From contig SDOA01000061.1 of assembly GCA_004524595.1 (NCBI GenBank), positions 1-22,859 of the forward strand: 22,859 bases of DNA, in the 5' to 3' direction. Numbering within the stretch: position 1 is the first letter of the stretch; every line of letters starts with the position of its first letter. The translations under genes were made by a program, and so were the position numbers. This stretch comes from Candidatus Thorarchaeota archaeon. Lineage in GTDB: Archaea; Asgardarchaeota; Thorarchaeia; Thorarchaeales; Thorarchaeaceae. The notes beneath the pieces were generated by a model. The model was not told the origin of the DNA and searched no databases. It worked only from the letters and a program-made list of their open reading frames with translations. This document shows positions 7,784 through 15,522 of the stretch, one piece after another.

Positions 7784-8694
7784 TCATCCTCCTCCTCCGA
7801 ATTTATTCCAATTTTTCCAACCGGTGCAACATAGATAGTAAACTCATTCTTACCATCTACCCCAATCAGTTCATCAATTCCTTTCTGATTGTATGCAGCA
7901 ATGGCACATGTTCCTACTCTGATTGACTCACATGCAAGGTATAGATTCTGGCAGATGTGACCTGCTTCAATTGCGATATCTTTGTATGCAACGATGCTGT
8001 ATCGCCATTCAGATTTATATGGAATAACGGCCCAGATGAAGAAGATAGCTGATTTTCCACAGAATGTCTGGTCCCAACATAGACTTGATACTTTGTCTTG
8101 AATCTTAGAGTCAGTTTTTTTAATCAGGAGCAATCTGTGTTCTATTGGTAGATATCTGTAAATTCCAGAAGTTATTCCCTCCACCCAGTTTATTACCAGA
8201 TAGGTTTCGAATGGATGCCTTGCTCCTCCTGAAGGAACTGTACGTAGCGTCCATACCAGATTCTTGTCAACCTTTCTAACGCCCTGCGTACTCCACAAGA
8301 GAAACGAAACTTCTTCAAGAGTGAGAGGAGTATCTACAAACTTTCTACGACTTCTTCTCTTGTCTATTACTTCCCTCAGGGGCCGATTACCAGAGATGAA
8401 ATCCTCTGGTTTCACAAGATCAACAAATACTCCCTCTTTTAGAAATGGTTTCTCCAGAGGAGGTGGTGCAACTCCTTTTCGTTGATGTGGTTCCCACCAA
8501 TCTTCGTTAGGGGTCTCATCATAGTCATGAGCCTTCAGAAGATTGCGGCGTGTGTTTATGGTTTCTTCATATTTTGTCAATGAATACCAACTCTCAAACT
8601 GTCTACAATATGTTTTGAGAGCGAGAAAGACTGACCTATAAGACAAATCATCTGAGCCATTTGATATTATGTTGACACTCTCGTTAGTAATCAT
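7780..8694 (-). CDS. SagB-type FMN nitroreductase/dehydrogenase
   Basis: 304 residues. An N-terminal all-helical/linker part (1-100) precedes a SagB/ThcOx-like nitroreductase domain (about 104-298) with RRSRRKF at 113-119 (phosphate and FMN contacts), PSGGARHPFETYLV at 154-167, and the conserved helix near 232-265 (YKDIAIEAGHICQNLYLAC). Family members bind FMN; SagB enzymes oxidise azolines to azoles in peptide toxins, but many stand-alone members have unknown substrates. No YcaO cyclodehydratase or precursor peptide is seen nearby, so an azole peptide pathway is not supported. The ATG lies inside the end of the giant gene (11-nt overlap), implying coupled expression. Confidence 0.75.
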   Translation of the reverse strand: MITNESVNIISNGSDDLSYRSVFLALKTYCRQFESWYSLTKYEETINTRRNLLKAHDYDETPNEDWWEPHQRKGVAPPPLEKPFLKEGVFVDLVKPEDFISGNRPLREVIDKRRSRRKFVDTPLTLEEVSFLLWSTQGVRKVDKNLVWTLRTVPSGGARHPFETYLVINWVEGITSGIYRYLPIEHRLLLIKKTDSKIQDKVSSLCWDQTFCGKSAIFFIWAVIPYKSEWRYSIVAYKDIAIEAGHICQNLYLACESIRVGTCAIAAYNQKGIDELIGVDGKNEFTIYVAPVGKIGINSEEEDE

Positions 8695-11600
8695 TTCTAA
8701 GGTTCATTTTATCAAGCATTGACTCCAGTTCTTCGAAAAATCTCTCTATGTTAATAATATTGTACTTAGACAACTCTCCCTCCTCTAATTGATGGTAAAA
8801 TCCATTTAAAATTGCTTCACGACTCTCATTTTTTTCTATAACAAACGTAGTCTTGTGGATAATCCGCGTCATTAATTCCTCTCCTTCGTAAAGAGTTATC
8901 ATGATTTCTCTGCCATTCCGAGTCAACAAGAGCTGACATGGTGGCCCGGACTCTGAATATCCTCGATTTGATAATATCATCATAATTTGCTGGTCAATTT
9001 CATTCAGATTTAAAATAGAATCTGTGGGAATCTCACGTGTGATACTCCTAAAAAACTCATTTTTTACCTCATCAAGACTCAGACCGGGATTCATTGTAAA
9101 GTGAAATACTTTGTTCTTCCAATAAATCCCGGAAATAGATGATACTCCTATCCACTCAACAGTGTTATCTTGTATGACAAAGTCAATTATCCACCTCTCA
9201 TCATCCCTGAAGTACGTTCCCGGTACCAGCTTCTTCAGATGCATATCTTTTTCGTGCAAGAGTCTTCGAATCCAGTCGTCCTCATGGTAGACATAGAATT
9301 CTCTCTCATTTGATTTGTACTCAAGAATTAGTTGAATATCGTATACTTGCTTTCCAATACTAATCTTGCCTGTGGCTAATTGACCATAGATCTCTTTCCC
9401 ACTCATGGAAGTAACAAACTGCGGCAGAGATATACCACTATTCGCGGACTTAACAGTCCAGCAATTACCATGTAAGATATCAGTATTCAATACTATTGGA
9501 CATTTTTCCCGGTCATGACCTAATACAAGATATAGTACTTGTTCTTCCTCGGTTTCAAATAACTCTTCAACTATCTGTGGTAGTTGCTTACCTACTTCCC
9601 TTGGTGCATTTGTTTCAACATAAGGACGAACAAGATCAAAGTCACCATACTCGATATCCATGAAGGGATTCCAGGTCAATAAGCTTCCATCGTCTGCTCT
9701 TAGAGTGCTGTTTTCTGAAAATGGTAATCTCAGAATAGTAATCAAATCGGGAACACTCTGCACCCCAACAAGATGTATCAGTTCATCATCTATGATGTTT
9801 TGAAGTAGTATCCTGCAACCTATATCATCTCTCTCAAGAGAAACTTTCACATCCTTTTTCATTTCTTTCAGGTGGACTAACTGAAAAAATACTGCTTGCT
9901 TGACATCATCGATGAAGCTCTTTGGTAACATGCGTTGAGATACAATTGTTTCTTTGGTTACTAGCTGATCCTCACGAATCCCAACTATTGAACCAATTTG
10001 CCCTACTTTCTTAGAAAATATCTCAATGACACTTTGAGGAGTCCATTTTTCTGTATCGTAATCCCATTGCCAGAGTTCCTGTTTATTATCTATAATCCTG
10101 ATGAGGATTTCACTAAAATCAAGTGAATCTATCTCTTCTATTATTGATTGTAATCGGTCATTATCTCTCTCACTCCACAGAAACCCTGATTGGTCTCTCT
10201 TACAACACTCTGAGAAATGTCCCACTAGTAACCCTGTTGATATCTTTGGGTCTTGGATTACTAATAGCTCATCCTGTTCTTCGGGGGTCACCTTTGTGAA
10301 GATACGACCAAATACCAATCTCTCATCAGGTTTTGATTTTATCAATTCAGGACTATACTGTGACACTCGTTTCTTTGTCTTGAGTGAGTATTGGCTACGA
10401 TACAATCGCTGAGAATTGATGGTATTTGCTGCCATCTGTACCGAAGATCTACCACTCTTTCCATCCAAAGGTCTGAACTTGATCCTCTCAAGCAGACTGG
10501 GTTCCTTACCACTTTCAACCAGTACCTTACTTTTAATCCCAATTTGACCCGGTGTTTGGTGATACCTGTCTTTCATCTCAAGGAGTAATTTGTACACAGA
10601 CCTCTCATCACCATCTCCAAGATCTATTTTTGTTAACAATTCAGGAAGCCATGGTATGAGATCAAATGCGAGAACTTTCATTCGCTCTCTGACATCTGCT
10701 TCTGGTACAGACTTCTTCAGGAGCGTTTCCAGATTTGCCTCAGTGAAGTCACCTCTGAACTTGCTCGACCATCCTGCAAGAGGAGGTACATTGACCAGCT
10801 CGGCAGTGAACCCTCTCTTCTCCTGCATGATAACGACTCTGATATCATCATAGGAAGGAGCAGTTGCAGTGTACGGCAAGATCCAGTCATCCGGCAGAAC
10901 CTCACTCTCAGGAGCCACCGGCACATTCCATAGTATCTTAGAGACCTGCCCATAGAATGGCGAGTTATTATAGAAGGGGATCAGGGTTCGAGTCAGATAG
11001 ACGCTGGAATTCTGTTCACTTGGCAGGGGGACATCAAACCACAGGACAGAGGCTTCAGACTGCTTCACGAGCTGGTTCACGAGTCGTACCTTGAGTTCTC
11101 TCAGCCTCTCATCATACGGTGAGGGAGTTGACCCAAGTATCCTGTCCCATCCACTGACTACTATCAAATCAGGTACGGTATCAAAGAGAATACTGACCTC
11201 ATTCTGCTCCTTGAACAGGAACTTCTGTATCTCTTCAAACATTCCATTCAGTTCAATCGAGTCGAAGATGTTTCTGACAGACTCATCATGGGCTCGAATC
11301 ACATCGACCAATCTCCTACTCCGAGGAAACAGACCGAGGCGGCTCTCCCTGAAACTTGGCTCTAGAAACTCATCAGCCAAATCAATCCACAGAGTCTTGG
11401 ACTTTCCTGTTCGTTCTCTCCGCTCCTTGATGAATTGGAATCCATGATGGTACTTGGCAATCCACGCTGCCGAGGCCCCACCCGAAGTAGCAGACTCAGC
11501 AGCAAGGTAGAGTATGAACCCCCTCGTGTCGTCAGTCTGTGCCTCAAGAGGATCCTGAACAGGGACGAATGGCGCAGGGACTGAGACCATTCGAGTCTCC

Positions 11601-13285
11601 TCTACGTTCTCCTGTTCATGGAGGATAATTGCTAAGCTGGGTGTGACCTGGTCCAGTGTGACAGTGTAGCAGGTCCGTGGTATTCTTCTCTCTGATTCCA
11701 TAGTCGACTCAAAGACCCCAATGATGAGGGACCGCACCAGTGAACGGATCAGCCGGATGTCATCACCGGCATCCACCAGCAGGGTCCCCCTCAGGATGGT
11801 CGGTGAGCTCTCGGCTCCCGTGGTCGTTTTGTATACTTTCGCCACAGCATCTGCATAGGCATTGACCTGCGTCAGTGTGTTCTCAGAGGGAGTCCCACCG
11901 ACAATCTGTGTCCATTCTTTTTCATCTAGAGTACTCTCGGAGATGATGAACTCGGGGATCTTCCGCAGGGGGAGACCGTGTTCTCTCCTTGACCATGAGT
12001 CCTTTGTCTGGTATCCCAGATCCCACATGAATCCCATCCTGGTCTTGATGTCCAAGACAAAGACAGGCAGCCAGAAGACATTGAGACCGTCTTCTGTCAC
12101 CACTCGTCTGAACAGAATCAGATCTATCCTCCCTCTTCCAAGGGCTGTATCGATGGGAATCTCGGAGCAGACAAGGTACCCGTCCTCTCCACCCAGTTCA
12201 TCTCCGAATCTGCTGGCACGTTCCACACTCCAGTGGCTTGGAAAGAGCCCGGTGATCTGCTGATGGACCTGGGTGCCTCGTTGTCCACTCAGTTCAAAGA
12301 GCCGCCTCCAGAAGTACCTGACATCCTGCTCCGTCAGGCATGGCGCCGGTTCTTCCTTCCCTGTACCTTCATCAATCACTGTGGAGATGATAGACCCGCC
12401 CTCAAGGATACGTTCCAACTCGTATAGCGCAATCGTATCAATCCCACGTTCCCGTGCCTCTCTCACCTGATCCCTGAAGAAGGAGGGATCGAAGGTGGGC
12501 TCCTCGTGCTCGAGGCCTGCCGTCACTGTGGGTGCATCCCCTGTGCGTACCGTGTAGTATCGGGCGATGTCGTCTTTGAGTTCTCGCAGGATTCTCACCG
12601 TGCCCTGCCTGAATCCATGTTTTCCATACCTGTTCTCAGAGTAGAGCCGCTCCAGGTAGGGTCGCGCCCTGAGGAGGAATAGATTGGTGTACCTTGCCGT
12701 GTCGTTCAGGGGCACATCATAGATGTAGCACCAGGTGTTCAGGATCTGGATATGTTGTCTGCAGACATCGATGAAGTCCAGCTCTGGAATATTATGGATG
12801 GGAACGACCTCGTGGCACAGAGAGGTGGCTGGATATCCGTATACCTCATGGAGACCGTGCAGAGGTTGTCGGTCAGGGAAGGGAAAGGTTGTCATGGCAA
12901 CATCCCGCAGGACCTTCCCGCCCACGTTGAAACGCTGGTTCAGGAAGCCCACCGACTTATCCGAACTCTTCACCCGGCGGGTCTCGGTATTACCGTAGGC
13001 TGCGCCGCGCTCGAACAGCATCTGGAGACCGTTCTTCCTGATGTTCTTCTCTGCCTCGATGATGGGCGTGAGGGTGGTGGTGCCCCGCTGTTTCGCCTTC
13101 CTGTATCTCTTGTTGGCTCTGGTCAGCACCCGCAGGGAGGCCTCGTACAGGTGGGCGGTGGTCCTGTTCCTCATGGTCTTCTGGAGGTAGACCGCAGTAG
13201 CCAGGGCTGTCTTCAGGGTCCGCGTCAGCACAATGTTGGGGTGCACTGGGATGGTCTTTCGTGGTCTTCCTCTTTTCCCAGTCAT
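8684..13285 (-). CDS. Giant multidomain protein with RecB-like PD-(D/E)xK nuclease core
   Basis: 1533 residues, start ATG 13285 with AGGTGGG just upstream. The N-terminus KRGRPRK (4-10) is an AT-hook-like basic motif, followed by basic helical sequence to about 110. Residues about 355-480 show a PD-(D/E)xK pattern: E375, GRIDLILF with D388, VFVLDIKTR with D412-x-K414, then QVNAYA (Q473, Y477), the Q-x3-Y motif of RecB/Cas4-like nucleases. Residues about 585-755 alternate strands and helices like a RecA-type ATPase (LWIDLADEF 632-640, DLIVVSGWDRIL 706-717), but no lysine-bearing Walker A is visible. The last 550 residues are unrecognised. No signal peptide or membrane helix. It heads a coupled trio with SagB-like and GNAT genes. 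The 5' half is GC-rich, the 3' half AT-rich. Likely a DNA-acting protein (inference), family unknown to me. Confidence 0.7.
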   Translation of the reverse strand: MTGKRGRPRKTIPVHPNIVLTRTLKTALATAVYLQKTMRNRTTAHLYEASLRVLTRANKRYRKAKQRGTTTLTPIIEAEKNIRKNGLQMLFERGAAYGNTETRRVKSSDKSVGFLNQRFNVGGKVLRDVAMTTFPFPDRQPLHGLHEVYGYPATSLCHEVVPIHNIPELDFIDVCRQHIQILNTWCYIYDVPLNDTARYTNLFLLRARPYLERLYSENRYGKHGFRQGTVRILRELKDDIARYYTVRTGDAPTVTAGLEHEEPTFDPSFFRDQVREARERGIDTIALYELERILEGGSIISTVIDEGTGKEEPAPCLTEQDVRYFWRRLFELSGQRGTQVHQQITGLFPSHWSVERASRFGDELGGEDGYLVCSEIPIDTALGRGRIDLILFRRVVTEDGLNVFWLPVFVLDIKTRMGFMWDLGYQTKDSWSRREHGLPLRKIPEFIISESTLDEKEWTQIVGGTPSENTLTQVNAYADAVAKVYKTTTGAESSPTILRGTLLVDAGDDIRLIRSLVRSLIIGVFESTMESERRIPRTCYTVTLDQVTPSLAIILHEQENVEETRMVSVPAPFVPVQDPLEAQTDDTRGFILYLAAESATSGGASAAWIAKYHHGFQFIKERRERTGKSKTLWIDLADEFLEPSFRESRLGLFPRSRRLVDVIRAHDESVRNIFDSIELNGMFEEIQKFLFKEQNEVSILFDTVPDLIVVSGWDRILGSTPSPYDERLRELKVRLVNQLVKQSEASVLWFDVPLPSEQNSSVYLTRTLIPFYNNSPFYGQVSKILWNVPVAPESEVLPDDWILPYTATAPSYDDIRVVIMQEKRGFTAELVNVPPLAGWSSKFRGDFTEANLETLLKKSVPEADVRERMKVLAFDLIPWLPELLTKIDLGDGDERSVYKLLLEMKDRYHQTPGQIGIKSKVLVESGKEPSLLERIKFRPLDGKSGRSSVQMAANTINSQRLYRSQYSLKTKKRVSQYSPELIKSKPDERLVFGRIFTKVTPEEQDELLVIQDPKISTGLLVGHFSECCKRDQSGFLWSERDNDRLQSIIEEIDSLDFSEILIRIIDNKQELWQWDYDTEKWTPQSVIEIFSKKVGQIGSIVGIREDQLVTKETIVSQRMLPKSFIDDVKQAVFFQLVHLKEMKKDVKVSLERDDIGCRILLQNIIDDELIHLVGVQSVPDLITILRLPFSENSTLRADDGSLLTWNPFMDIEYGDFDLVRPYVETNAPREVGKQLPQIVEELFETEEEQVLYLVLGHDREKCPIVLNTDILHGNCWTVKSANSGISLPQFVTSMSGKEIYGQLATGKISIGKQVYDIQLILEYKSNEREFYVYHEDDWIRRLLHEKDMHLKKLVPGTYFRDDERWIIDFVIQDNTVEWIGVSSISGIYWKNKVFHFTMNPGLSLDEVKNEFFRSITREIPTDSILNLNEIDQQIMMILSNRGYSESGPPCQLLLTRNGREIMITLYEGEELMTRIIHKTTFVIEKNESREAILNGFYHQLEEGELSKYNIINIERFFEELESMLDKMNLRNDY

Positions 13286-13328
13286 TATTTCCCACCTATC
13301 TCAGGGATTATCTTTAATTTTTGAGAGT

Positions 13329-13350
13329 ATATTAGATAATCATCTAATAT
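13329..13350. promoter_or_regulatory. 9-bp inverted repeat upstream of the giant gene
   Basis: ATATTAGAT and ATCTAATAT, perfect complements, are separated by AATC. The centre lies about 54 bp before the giant gene's start codon, where an operator or upstream promoter element would lie. TTAGATAAT occurs again at 13394-13402, which supports a repeated binding site over a chance palindrome. Confidence 0.4.
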
Positions 13351-13423
13351 TTAATTCTGCTGGAAAATGGATTTAGATGGAGTAAAATATTAGTTAGATA
13401 ATGTTTTATTCAAATTGCTTAAT

Positions 13424-13440
13424 AAGTTTATAACTAATAG
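13424..13440 (+). repeat. 17-bp direct repeat, copy 1
   Basis: AAGTTTATAACTAATAG, identical to 13520-13536 and 96 bp upstream of it. It contains a TATA-like TTTATAA. It may be a duplicated promoter element or mark a duplicated end of the TnpB element. Confidence 0.7.
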
Positions 13441-13455
13441 TAATAACTATTGTAC

Positions 13456-13498
13456 GAGTTAATTACTCCTTCTTTGGACAAAGAGGGGAGTGAACTCA
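13456..13498. other. Long imperfect hairpin upstream of tnpB
   Basis: Arms pair in three blocks: GAGTT/AACTC, ACTCC/GGAGT and CTTTG/CAAAG around a GA loop. It is flanked by a 6-bp hairpin (AATAGT/ACTATT, 13436-13451) and a 5-bp hairpin (CTGAC/GTCAG, 13503-13519). Clustered hairpins near a tnpB start resemble subterminal structures of IS200/IS605-type ends. Confidence 0.45.
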
Positions 13499-13519
13499 AC
13501 TGCTGACTGAAACGGTCAG

Positions 13520-13536
13520 AAGTTTATAACTAATAG
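13520..13536 (+). promoter_or_regulatory. 17-bp direct repeat, copy 2, likely tnpB TATA element
   Basis: Second identical copy of the 17-mer at 13424-13440. Its TTTATAA lies about 20 nt before ATG 13546, so a transcript starting there would be leaderless or nearly so. Confidence 0.45.
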
Positions 13537-13539
13537 GCG

Positions 13540-15195
13540 ATGATAATGGGTCGTTCGAAAGGAGTTACAATAACAGTAAAAGTTCCTGTTGCTTGGGATG
13601 AAATGACCAAACACAAAAAACAGAGACTTAGACAGATTGTAGGCCAAGACACCCGTGTCATCCGTTCTTTTTTGGGAATAATCGAACAACATGAGAGTGA
13701 GCTACTATCTGGTCGCTACAAGACACGAATTGATGATGCAGCCCTTGATCATTTAACAATCACTGCAATACATGTGACATCTAAATATCCACAACGCCTT
13801 GAAGTTCTCCATGACATGAAGGAGAGATATCCACATTGTTCTTCTGGAGAACTTATTGAATGTCGAAGAACAGCAATTTCAATGTACGAGAGCTATTTGG
13901 CACTAAGAAAGAGAAAAAGGAGTGGAGTGTCCCGCCCGTGTGAATCCATCAATTCTGGAAGAATTCCTAGATGGATTTATTCTCCAAAATTCAAACTGAC
14001 TAAATCCACATCATCAACAATCCATTGGTGGTTGGACCTACAAGATTCTTTTGACACTACTCCTATGAAAAAATCTGTACATGGCAGGCTTCGTATCCCT
14101 CTTAAAATGTGTCAATTTCACATTAACCAAATCGAAAGAGGAAAGATCAAGGCTCTTCAAATCATTAATGATAGAAAAGGAAAGTGGTGGATTCATTTTG
14201 CTGTCAGACTTGATCAGGAGTCTGTATCTATTGAAAACAATCTTCCCCCTGCAGTATTAGGAATCGATCTAGGAATAAAAAAGGCTGCATGTACTGCACT
14301 AATAACACCTGAAAAAGTTCGAGAAACTAGGTACTTCTTCCAGCAGAGTAAAGCCAAGTCCATCGAAAAATATGACGACCTTGTGGCAGAGCTTCAGAGA
14401 GAAATGGAATCTCGTCGAAAAAGGCATCAACCTTGTGATAGCATTATCGTGAAGTTGAAGCAGTTAAAGTCAAAGCGCGAAAATATCTCAAAGGAATATG
14501 ACCTTATCCTTCTTCGAGAACTCATTGATTACATAATCAAGCTCTCTGAAAAATACACTCTTTTTGTAGCTCTTGGTAGACTGAAATATATTCGAAATAA
14601 AGCTGGTCGAGAAAGCAAATCTCCTCTTCAATTTCGAAAGATGATTAATTCGTGGTCTTTTGCAAGGATTACCAATAGTTTGAAGCATCAGCTCTCCCAA
14701 CTTGGGTGGGCTGTTGATGGAAAAAAGGCACGTTTCAAGATAGTTTCAGAAGCTTGGACATCATCATTATGTTGGAAGTGTGGCTTAAAAGGAAAACGTC
14801 CCAAACAGAACCACTTTATCTGTTCGTCATGTGGTCACCAGACCAATGCAGACAGGAACGGCGCAATCAATATCGCTGCGCGTTTAATTATGCTCACGGA
14901 TTCATTGCATTCTGTGAGAGGACGAGGAAAGTGGGTGGACTCTGTAAACACAGGGAAGAACCCACAGCTGATGTCCTTACTCCTAAAGAGGAGTCATGTA
15001 TCAGACCCCAAGGAGTCCGTGGCTGATCACTTTGTCCAATTGGATCTTCTCAGCTTTGGCGACGAATCTGAGAAGAGTGATAATGACCCCGCCGTGGAAA
15101 GAACTGTGGAAAGGCCTTCTGTCTGCGGAAGTGATACTCCGCTAGAAGCACAGAAGAAAGAAACCAGAACCTTAGGAGGGACCGTGTCCCGATGA
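13540..15195 (+). CDS. tnpB: TnpB RNA-guided nuclease homologue (IS1341/IS605 OrfB type), rearranged RuvC site
   Basis: 551 residues; ATG 13540 or in-frame ATG 13546. RuvC-I is GIDLGIKK with D243. At the RuvC-II position the usual catalytic Glu is G346 (LFVALGRLKYIR), but E404 in IVSEAWTSS lies just before the zinc site, as in the rearranged-site TnpBs of archaea and in Fanzors. The zinc ribbon is C411-C414 and C428-C431; RuvC-III is D438 in NADRNGAINIA. The catalytic set therefore looks complete (D243, E404, D438). The C-terminal about 100 residues are polar, and their DNA is hairpin-rich, as expected if the guide-RNA scaffold overlaps the 3' end of the gene. No tnpA is present. It lies divergent from the giant gene and 210 bp before the tRNA. 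Confidence 0.85.
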   Translation: MIMGRSKGVTITVKVPVAWDEMTKHKKQRLRQIVGQDTRVIRSFLGIIEQHESELLSGRYKTRIDDAALDHLTITAIHVTSKYPQRLEVLHDMKERYPHCSSGELIECRRTAISMYESYLALRKRKRSGVSRPCESINSGRIPRWIYSPKFKLTKSTSSTIHWWLDLQDSFDTTPMKKSVHGRLRIPLKMCQFHINQIERGKIKALQIINDRKGKWWIHFAVRLDQESVSIENNLPPAVLGIDLGIKKAACTALITPEKVRETRYFFQQSKAKSIEKYDDLVAELQREMESRRKRHQPCDSIIVKLKQLKSKRENISKEYDLILLRELIDYIIKLSEKYTLFVALGRLKYIRNKAGRESKSPLQFRKMINSWSFARITNSLKHQLSQLGWAVDGKKARFKIVSEAWTSSLCWKCGLKGKRPKQNHFICSSCGHQTNADRNGAINIAARLIMLTDSLHSVRGRGKWVDSVNTGKNPQLMSLLLKRSHVSDPKESVADHFVQLDLLSFGDESEKSDNDPAVERTVERPSVCGSDTPLEAQKKETRTLGGTVSR

Positions 15196-15236
15196 TTATG
15201 GTTAATGTCTTGACTAACCTTTGGGTGGTGCCAAAG
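14931..15236 (+). ncRNA. Candidate omega RNA (reRNA) region overlapping the tnpB 3' end
   Basis: Successive stem-loops on the plus strand: GTGGGT/ACCCAC (14931-14965) enclosing CTGT/ACAG (14942-14953); GCGGA/TCCGC (15125-15142); GGGAC/GTCCC (15178-15190, just before the tnpB stop); GGTTA/TAACC (15200-15219); CTTTGG/CCAAAG (15219-15236). TnpB guide RNAs are made from exactly this part of their locus, with the guide taken from DNA beyond the element end. The true ends cannot be fixed without relatives. Confidence 0.4.
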
Positions 15237-15372
15237 AATGATGGTGACATCAGGTTAAGAAATGGTGGAACACAGAAATTTCTTGCAGTTGTTGTTCACT
15301 CAACTATGACTAGAGATAGGTCAAGAGCTACATCCCGAATACGGACATCTTTTGATGATACTAGAGTAATCC

Positions 15373-15382
15373 TTTTAACATA
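15373..15382 (+). promoter_or_regulatory. TATA-like box of the tRNA-Tyr gene
   Basis: TTTTAACATA is centred about 29 nt upstream of the first base of the tRNA, the usual archaeal spacing. The 210-nt stretch between tnpB and the tRNA otherwise holds only hairpins near the tnpB stop and no convincing gene; the 63-residue ORF there shows no recognisable protein features. Confidence 0.45.
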
Positions 15383-15428
15383 ACAACGTTGGAAAAAATC
15401 CAAACCGGAGCGTAGCTCAACTTGGCAG

Positions 15429-15458
15429 TCTGTTGTACTATCTGTCCGACAGGTCATG
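15429..15458 (+). other. Non-canonical tRNA intron in the D arm (between positions 22 and 23)
   Basis: 30 nt. A bulge-helix-bulge fits exactly: central helix TGGC (15424-15426 plus the T before) with GTCA (15453-15456), bulge AGT cut as AG|T, bulge TGA cut as TG|A, and an intron stem CTGT/ACAG. Splicing restores the D-stem GCTC/GAGC, which is otherwise split. Confidence 0.8.
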
Positions 15459-15473
15459 AGCTATGGACTGTAG

Positions 15474-15504
15474 AGAGCGGCTGTTGTGATGGCTGGTCAC
15501 AGTT
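15474..15504 (+). other. Canonical tRNA intron at 37/38
   Basis: 31 nt. The bulge-helix-bulge is textbook: central helix CTGT (15468-15471) with ACAG (15499-15502), bulge AGA cut AG|A, bulge TTA cut TT|A, flanked by the anticodon stem ATGGA/TCCAT. The intron interior forms a further imperfect stem. Confidence 0.85.
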
Positions 15505-15522
15505 ATCCATCGGTTGCCGGTT

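Noticed and set aside
7780..8694. Azole-peptide (TOMM) cluster around the SagB-like gene
   Set aside because: No YcaO protein, no dehydratase partner and no short precursor gene in the neighbourhood.
12752..13324. 190-codon plus-strand ORF opposite the start of the giant gene
   Set aside because: It is the antisense of GC-rich coding sequence, has no recognisable domain or ribosome site, and its residue mix (runs of G, P, H and V) is typical of a shadow frame.
14563..14590. TnpB as a nuclease-dead TldR-like repressor because the RuvC-II Glu is missing
   Set aside because: A conserved-looking alternative Glu (E404) sits in the position used by rearranged-site TnpBs, and the other catalytic Asp residues are intact.
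15192..15383. 63-codon ORF between tnpB and the tRNA
   Set aside because: No homology-like features or ribosome site; it overlaps hairpins and the tRNA promoter.
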